Shown here piece by piece: positions 7,546-10,906 of a DNA stretch of 10,906 bases. Source of the stretch: Anaerolineales bacterium UBA4823 (GTDB lineage: Bacteria; Chloroflexota; Anaerolineae; Anaerolineales; UBA4823); contig DHFN01000091.1 of NCBI GenBank assembly GCA_002402275.1, forward strand, positions 1,524-12,429. The letters are read 5' to 3'. The position numbers and the translations under genes are program-made. The notes beneath the pieces were generated by a model that was given only the letters and a program-made list of their open reading frames with translations, ran no database searches and was not told the DNA's origin. Positions within the stretch are counted from its first letter, which is position 1. Every line of letters starts with the position of its first letter.

Positions 7546-7574
7546 ATTCTACCACTTGCCCGATAGCCTGACAA
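7546..7574 (-). promoter_or_regulatory. Promoter of the pdxST cluster
   Basis: On the minus strand TTGTCA (7574-7569) is followed after exactly 17 bases by TAGAAT (7551-7546). Transcription should begin near 7539, giving a leader of about 43 bases before the pdxS ATG at 7495. The -35 hexamer is the same as that of the zinc-ribbon gene promoter. No PdxR or other regulator gene is nearby. Confidence 0.65.
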
Positions 7575-7684
7575 TGTAAGATAAAGTAAAGGATAGAAGT
7601 TTATATTAAAAAACTCCAGTTTCTAACAAAACGCTTATATCTTTCATACTCATTTCTTATACGATCAGATTATTCTATAGACAG

Positions 7685-7702
7685 AATTTGGTAAACCAAT
7701 TT
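7685..7702 (+). promoter_or_regulatory. Palindrome upstream of hsp20, candidate operator
   Basis: TTGGT-AA-ACCAA (7688-7699) is a perfect inverted repeat, with outer AA/TT bases (7685-7686 and 7701-7702) also pairing around one mismatch. It ends 8 bases before the hsp20 ribosome binding site (7711-7717). A repressor bound here could block transcription or early elongation. It is not a CIRCE (HrcA) or CtsR site. A possible -10, TATTCT (7671-7676), lies just before it, but no convincing -35 is seen. Confidence 0.35.
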
Positions 7703-7722
7703 AGTTATTAAGGAGGTAGCGT

Positions 7723-8199
7723 ATGTTCCAAATTACTCGACATGATCCTTTCCGCGACATGGTGAATATCCGCAACATGATGGACCGGCTCTTTGATAAT
7801 GCATTTACTGGGTGGGATTTAGAAGATACTTTAACCAGTGAATTACCTTTAGATGTTGTAGAAAACGATAACGAATATGTGGTTAAAGCTTCTCTACCTG
7901 GACTAAACCCTGAAGACCTCGAGATAACCTATTCAGGGAACACCCTGACCATCAAGGGTGAAATAAAATCTGAGGAAGAGGAAAAGAAGGGCACCTATCA
8001 CATTCGTGAACGACGCTATGGCAGTTTTGCCCGCAGCATCACTCTACCCAGCGCGATAAAAGAAGAAAAAATTGAAGCGAACTATGAAGCCGGCGTTCTC
8101 AAACTGACCTTGCCCAAGGCAGAAGAAGCAAAGCCAAAACGAATTGCGGTAAAAAGCGGACATAAATTGATCGAAGGCAAAGTTTCTGACAAAAAATAA
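7723..8199 (+). CDS. Small heat-shock protein, Hsp20/alpha-crystallin family
   Basis: ATP-independent chaperone of 158 residues that binds unfolding proteins in the cytoplasm and forms oligomers. The N-terminal arm (1-40) carries the FxDM/NxMMDRLFD pattern usual in bacterial Hsp20. The alpha-crystallin domain spans about 41-133: LPLDVVENDNEYVV, the ASLPG turn (56-60), ERRYGSFARSITLP (96-109) and the family's closing GVLKLTLPK (124-132). The C-terminal anchoring motif I-x-V (IAV, 141-143) follows, then a Lys-rich tail. The start is fixed by AGGAGGT (7711-7717) five bases before ATG, the strongest ribosome binding site in the window. It is monocistronic: divergent from pdxS and followed 26 bases later by a strong hairpin. 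Heat-shock control is expected for the family, but no known heat-shock operator is visible. Confidence 0.95.
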   Translation: MFQITRHDPFRDMVNIRNMMDRLFDNAFTGWDLEDTLTSELPLDVVENDNEYVVKASLPGLNPEDLEITYSGNTLTIKGEIKSEEEEKKGTYHIRERRYGSFARSITLPSAIKEEKIEANYEAGVLKLTLPKAEEAKPKRIAVKSGHKLIEGKVSDKK

Positions 8200-8225
8200 T
8201 CGTTAGACTTCCCTTTATAGGTAGG

Positions 8226-8263
8226 ATACTCCGAGGGTGCGAACCACCCCCGGAGTATTTATT
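8226..8263 (+). terminator. Terminator hairpin after hsp20
   Basis: Arms ATACTCCG (8226-8233) and CGGAGTAT (8251-8258) pair perfectly, then continue after one A/C mismatch with GGGTG (8235-8239) and CACCC (8245-8249), closing a five-base loop. A short, imperfect T-rich run (TTTATT) follows. The hairpin is strong and the tail weak, but position supports factor-independent termination. Confidence 0.75.
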
Positions 8264-8431
8264 AATGAGTTTTATTTGGACGGATCATCCTTTTATCGCC
8301 CCTTCGAGAATAAAACCATTGCTCAATGATGGGTCGCCAATAATAAATGATCGTTCAAGGTGAACCCGTAGGTCACGTTTGTAACGTGACTTTGTAAACA
8401 GGCGGTTTTGGTTATGAATCAATGACACCTT
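8259..8431. other. Gene-free stretch before the repeat array, with a repeat fragment
   Basis: No open frame of note. At 8316-8338 there is CCATTGCTCAATGA followed by TGGGTCGCC, which resembles the right end of the array elements (compare 8627-8666) but lacks the CCTAC terminus and any clear left arm, so it looks like a decayed copy. A separate perfect palindrome lies at 8372-8390. Confidence 0.45.
8372..8390. repeat. Perfect 8-bp palindrome
   Basis: GTCACGTT and AACGTGAC are perfect inverted copies around a three-base TGT loop. It lies between the decayed repeat fragment and the first full array element. It could be a hairpin, a protein-binding site or the remains of another intergenic repeat; it has a T-rich but short tail (TTTG), so a terminator is less likely. 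Confidence 0.5.
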
Positions 8432-8526
8432 CGTAGGGGCGACCCATCTGGGCTGATTCTTTTTTCCTTCCGAAAAATTCCATTGACTAATGACATGATG
8501 GTTGGCAATGACGGGTCGCCCCTACG
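8432..8526. repeat. Array element 1
   Basis: 95 bp with perfect 14-base inverted ends (CGTAGGGGCGACCC / GGGTCGCCCCTACG), the best-preserved termini of the array. Interior of the first class, with TTCCGAAAAATTCC shared with element 3. Confidence 0.8.
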
Positions 8527-8578
8527 GGAAAATGTTGGATGTAATCGGACGTATGGTGATAACCCCCAATGAGTACCT

Positions 8579-8672
8579 GTAGGGGCAACCCATCTGGGCT
8601 GATTCTTTACACATTAGGGGATAAACCCATCGCTCAATGACGTGATGGTTGGCAAAGACGGGTCGCCCTTAC
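8579..8672. repeat. Array element 2
   Basis: 94 bp of the first class. The left arm has GCAACCC in place of GCGACCC, and the right arm ends CCCTTAC in place of CCCCTAC, so the ends no longer pair perfectly. The centre carries TTAGGGGATA, shared with element 5. Confidence 0.78.
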
Positions 8673-8725
8673 GGGAATATGTTGGATGTAATCGGACGTA
8701 TGGTGATAACCCTCAATGAGCATCT

Positions 8726-8818
8726 GTAGGGGCGACCCATCTGGGTATATTCTTTATTCCTTCCGAAAAATTCCATTGCCTTATGGCATGATGGTTGGCA
8801 ATGACGGGTCGCCCTTGT
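8726..8818. repeat. Array element 3
   Basis: About 93 bp of the first class; right end changed to CCCTTGTAA. The inner pair CATTGCC (8774-8780) and GGCAATG is complementary and would make a second, nested hairpin. It is followed by a linker of only 20 bp. Confidence 0.75.
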
Positions 8819-8838
8819 AAGAACGTCTTTTGGGTTAT

Positions 8839-8930
8839 GAGGGCGACCCGTTCGTATCTATCATTCATTTCGTAAATCACATACCCATTGCCTTATGATG
8901 CAATAATTAACCTTGGTGGGTCGCCCTTAC
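8839..8930. repeat. Array element 4
   Basis: About 92 bp of the second class: left arm GAGGGCGACCC, right arm GGGTCGCCCTTAC. Its interior (TTCGTATCTATCATTCATTT onward) is the same as that of element 6, over about 80 bases by eye. Confidence 0.78.
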
Positions 8931-8983
8931 GGGAAAATATTAAATATAATCGGACGTATGGTGATAACCCCCAATGAGTACCT

Positions 8984-9078
8984 GTAGGGGCGACCCATCT
9001 GGGTTGATTCTTTATTCCTTAGGGGATAGACCTTTTGCCTAATGGCATGATGGTTGGCAATGACGGGTCGCCCTTGTA
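8984..9078. repeat. Array element 5
   Basis: 95 bp of the first class with an intact GTAGGGGCGACCC left arm; the right end is CCCTTGTAAG, as in element 3. Contains TTAGGGGATA like element 2. Confidence 0.78.
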
Positions 9079-9130
9079 AGATGGTGATAGGTTTGAAGGG
9101 ACACAGCGATGGGATCTCGTCATTTCGGTT

Positions 9131-9224
9131 ACGAGGGCGACCCGTTCGTATCTATCATTCATTTCGTAAATCACATACCCATTGCCTTATGATGCAATAA
9201 TTAACCTTGGTGGGTCGCCCCTAC
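9131..9224. repeat. Array element 6
   Basis: 94 bp of the second class, nearly identical to element 4 but with the intact right end GGGTCGCCCCTAC. Last element of the array; the sequence after it (GGGAAAGCGACAGG) starts like the linkers, then diverges. Confidence 0.78.
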
Positions 9225-9439
9225 GGGAAAGCGACAGGGTAGTTTGGAAATGATATGGCGTAAGCACGCCCTCATTATGAGAGAATGAATTAACTGCCAC
9301 CTCTTCACTCGCTCATTCGGGAACGGTTCATTCCCAACCCAAAATCTATCCAAATCGAAACAGGTCGAACTTAATCAAAATTATAAATACCACTATAGTT
9401 CCACATTTTCAAAAAAGTTAATCTACCAAATGCAAATCG
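9225..9439. other. Intergenic stretch with no recognised feature
   Basis: No credible open frame or RNA gene. Only two small hairpin-capable spots are seen: GGCGT-AAGC-ACGCC (9257-9270) and GGGAA/TTCCC around 9319-9335. The last hundred bases are AT-rich and lead into the ileS promoter. Confidence 0.6.
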
Positions 9440-9468
9440 TTGACCATTCCCTTAATTTATGGCATAAT
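9440..9468 (+). promoter_or_regulatory. Promoter of ileS leader
   Basis: TTGACC (9440-9445) and CATAAT (9463-9468) are separated by exactly 17 bases, one mismatch each from the sigma-70 consensus. Transcription should begin near 9475, just before the T-box leader. Confidence 0.75.
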
Positions 9469-9475
9469 CATGCTC

Positions 9476-9779
9476 AATTCATTCCGAAAAAGCTTGGATG
9501 GAAAAGAGTACATCAATCGTGGCACTCAGCGAATCCGAGTTGGTGCGAGTCGGGTCAAAACCATTGATGGAAAATCATTCCAGAGCTGCAACCTGAACCA
9601 AAGCTGAACGTCTCAGCTTTATGAGTAAGGGCGCCGGCGCCGTCAACCGTTATCTTTCACGAATGGTTTGAATATCTATCCAGACCATTATCAAGCTGTC
9701 TGCCGGTGCAGAAAGCAGGGTGGTACCGCGGGAGATATTATTATAGCGCTCTCGTCCCTAAAGGGATGAGAGTGTTTTT
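9476..9779 (+). promoter_or_regulatory. T-box leader (tRNA-Ile sensing) of ileS
   Basis: A transcription-attenuating RNA that reads the charging state of tRNA-Ile. Stem I: lower stem TGGAA (9499-9503) with TTCCA (9578-9582). The specifier loop has AGTA (9507-9510) on one side and GAAAATCA on the other. The upper stem is ACATCAAT with ATTGATG. The specifier triplet is ATC (9574-9576), an Ile codon, followed by A as usual. The apical part carries AGCGA and GGTGCGAG (9518-9549), as in T-boxes that contact the tRNA elbow. A perfect hairpin AAAGCTGA/TCAGCTTT (9600-9620), the palindrome GGCGCCGGCGCC (9630-9641) and a hairpin at 9662-9689 follow. The T-box sequence AGGGTGGTACCGCG is at 9717-9730. 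Its TGGT would pair with an NCCA end having A at the discriminator, as in tRNA-Ile. Confidence 0.93.
9747..9779 (+). terminator. T-box intrinsic terminator
   Basis: CTCTCGTCCCT (9749-9759) pairs with AGGGATGAGAG (9762-9772) with one G-U pair; two more pairs extend the base. A run of five T follows (9775-9779). The left arm can instead pair with the T-box region 9717-9735 to form the antiterminator when uncharged tRNA-Ile is bound. Confidence 0.92.
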
Positions 9780-9812
9780 ATTTACGATAATTCATCATTT
9801 TGCGGAGGGTTT

Positions 9813-10906
9813 ATGCCATTTCAAGAAGTACCTTCAAAAGTAGATTTTCCTCATCAAGAAAAGGAAATCCTGAAATTTTGGGAATCGAGCCAAGCTTTTG
9901 AGAAACAACGTCAACTCCATAAGGGACAACCCCATTGGTCATTCATTGACGGTCCCATCACTGCCAACAATCCCATGGGAGTTCATCATGGCTGGGGGCG
10001 AACCTACAAGGATTTAATTCAACGCTTTTGGACGATGCGCGGACGTGAGCTGCGCTACCAAAACGGTTTCGATTGCCAAGGACTCTGGGTGGAGGTGGAA
10101 GTCGAGAAGGAGATGGGGTTCAAGAGCAAAAAGGACATTGAGGCTTTTGGCTTAGAACTCTTCGTCCGAAAATGCAAAGCCCGAGTCCTGAATTATGCTG
10201 CTGTGCAAACTGAGCAATCCATTCGACTGGGCTATTGGATGGATTGGAATGACACCACCCAACTGCGTTGGCTAGCTCAAAAGTTAATGGAAGATCCCCA
10301 GGAAACCATCACGGTCCAAGGTCCAAACGGACCAGTAACCGATACCGTTGAACAAATTGTCGGTCGTTTGGGATTACCCGAATTAGGCGGCAGTTACTTC
10401 ACTTTCTCGAACGAGAATAATTATATGATTTGGGCATTTCTCAAGAAATGCTGGGATAAGGGCTGGCTCTATAGCGGTGCGGATGTCATGCCTTGGTGTC
10501 CGCGCTGTGCCACCGGCATCAGCCAGCATGAAATCGTAACCGATGGCTATGCTGAGCTTACCCATAAAGCGGTCACTTTACGCTTTCCTTTGAGAGAATC
10601 TACCAGTTCATCCGACCCGCTTCATTACACCCCGCGCCGCGATCCCCAAAGTGGGCTGCCCGAATTCTTGTTGGTCTGGACCACCACCCCCTGGACACTC
10701 ACCAGCAATGTAGCTGCTGCAGTGGGCCCGGATTTAACTTACGTGAAAGTCCGCCAAGATGATCAGATTCTTTATCTGTCCAAAGGCACTTTACACATGC
10801 TCCATGGAGATTATGAAATATTGGATGAATTGCCCGGCAGCCTGATGGAGGGATGGACATATAGTGGTCCCTTCGATGATCTTCCCGCCGCTCAAGAGAC
10901 TGGCGG
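9813..10906 (+). CDS. ileS: Isoleucyl-tRNA synthetase, N-terminal part (cut by window edge)
   Basis: Class I aminoacyl-tRNA synthetase that charges tRNA-Ile; 364 codons are visible. It has the signature-bearing stretch GPITANNPMGVHHGWGRT (47-64), in which HHGW (58-61) stands where HIGH is in other IleRS enzymes. NGFDCQGLWVEVEVEKE (84-100), a CPRC zinc-type pair (Cys229, Cys232) and the start of the editing domain with VWTTTPWTLTSN follow. A segment at about 147-193 (DTTQLRWLAQKL to GLPELGG) appears between the usual MDW and SYFTFSNENN motifs, which seem adjacent in the relatives I can recall. The KMSKS motif lies beyond the window. ATG 9813 follows GGAGGG (9804-9809), 3 bases away. Expression is governed by the upstream T-box. 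Confidence 0.94.
   Translation, partial: MPFQEVPSKVDFPHQEKEILKFWESSQAFEKQRQLHKGQPHWSFIDGPITANNPMGVHHGWGRTYKDLIQRFWTMRGRELRYQNGFDCQGLWVEVEVEKEMGFKSKKDIEAFGLELFVRKCKARVLNYAAVQTEQSIRLGYWMDWNDTTQLRWLAQKLMEDPQETITVQGPNGPVTDTVEQIVGRLGLPELGGSYFTFSNENNYMIWAFLKKCWDKGWLYSGADVMPWCPRCATGISQHEIVTDGYAELTHKAVTLRFPLRESTSSSDPLHYTPRRDPQSGLPEFLLVWTTTPWTLTSNVAAAVGPDLTYVKVRQDDQILYLSKGTLHMLHGDYEILDELPGSLMEGWTYSGPFDDLPAAQETG

Larger units (their letters stand above)
8432..9224. repeat. Tandem array of six palindrome-ended elements (MITE/REP-like)
   Basis: Six elements of 92-95 bp each begin with a form of GTAGGGGCGACCC and end with its reverse complement, GGGTCGCCCCTAC. They are separated by linkers of 52-53 bp, except one of 20 bp, so element starts recur every 145-147 bp (113 once). 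Three linkers (8527-8578, 8673-8725, 8931-8983) are near-identical and share ATCGGACGTATGGTGATAAC. The linker at 8819-8838 is short, and that at 9079-9130 is different in sequence. Elements fall in two sequence classes: 1, 2, 3 and 5 share the ATCTGGG...ATGGTTGG interior; 4 and 6 share a different interior. No reading frame or transposase is present. Repeats with such ends are reminiscent of non-autonomous palindromic elements in Chloroflexi and cyanobacteria (inference). Confidence 0.85.

Noticed and set aside
7503..7722. CIRCE or CtsR heat-shock operator for hsp20
   Set aside because: No TTAGCACTC/GAGTGCTAA pair and no GGTCAAA heptad repeats in the intergenic region; only an unrelated palindrome.
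8432..9224. CRISPR array
   Set aside because: Repeats are about 94 bp with variable interiors, and the linkers between them are mostly identical rather than unique spacers; no cas genes are seen.
8280..9240. Hidden gene or transposase in the repeat region
   Set aside because: No open frame of useful length in any frame, and no DDE- or HUH-transposase motif; stops are frequent on both strands.
9225..9439. tRNA or small RNA gene before the ileS promoter
   Set aside because: No cloverleaf, no CCA-type end and no promoter-terminator pair; only short isolated hairpins.
10383..10565. 60-residue open frame on the minus strand inside ileS
   Set aside because: It is antisense to well-conserved IleRS sequence and has no ribosome site or family resemblance.

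Overview
The window looks like chromosomal DNA of an anaerobic, possibly thermophilic, member of the Chloroflexota (Anaerolineae-like). This is an inference from gene content and style: an R3H-domain P-loop ATPase next to a GNAT-like protein, a T-box-controlled isoleucyl-tRNA synthetase of the 'PITANNPMG' type, moderate GC, and intergenic palindromic repeats built on GTAGGGGCGACCC. No rRNA or other taxonomic marker is present to confirm it.

Layout. Positions 1-1917 (minus strand) hold a tightly packed set, gmk - rhomboid protease - galE, with ATGA stop/start overlaps at both junctions; galE runs off the left edge. A short divergent promoter region (about 1905-1969) separates gmk from a plus-strand FmdB-type zinc-ribbon gene. 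Convergent to that gene, and overlapping it by 4 bases, is the end of a long minus-strand cluster transcribed from about 7540 down to 2368: pdxS, pdxT, a GNAT-like protein, the R3H ATPase, a probably truncated HEPN gene and tmk. A good promoter lies just upstream of pdxS. PdxS and PdxT form the deoxyxylulose-5-phosphate-independent pyridoxal phosphate synthase. Tmk and Gmk supply dTDP and GDP.

On the plus strand, hsp20 (7723-8199) follows with a strong ribosome binding site and its own terminator hairpin. From about 8280 to 9224 there is no gene. Instead there is a tandem array of six palindrome-ended elements of about 94 bp, spaced mostly at about 147 bp, with conserved linkers between several of them and one larger internal duplication. 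After a featureless stretch there is a promoter (9440-9468), a complete T-box leader with a readable ATC (Ile) specifier, and the first 364 codons of ileS, which runs off the right edge.

The most unusual part is the repeat array: it is regular, nested and without any transposase. Most of the rest is recognisable housekeeping. Other points worth a look are the shared palindromic -10 of the gmk/zinc-ribbon promoters with a nearly leaderless gmk, the truncated HEPN gene, and the extra segment and altered HIGH motif in IleRS.
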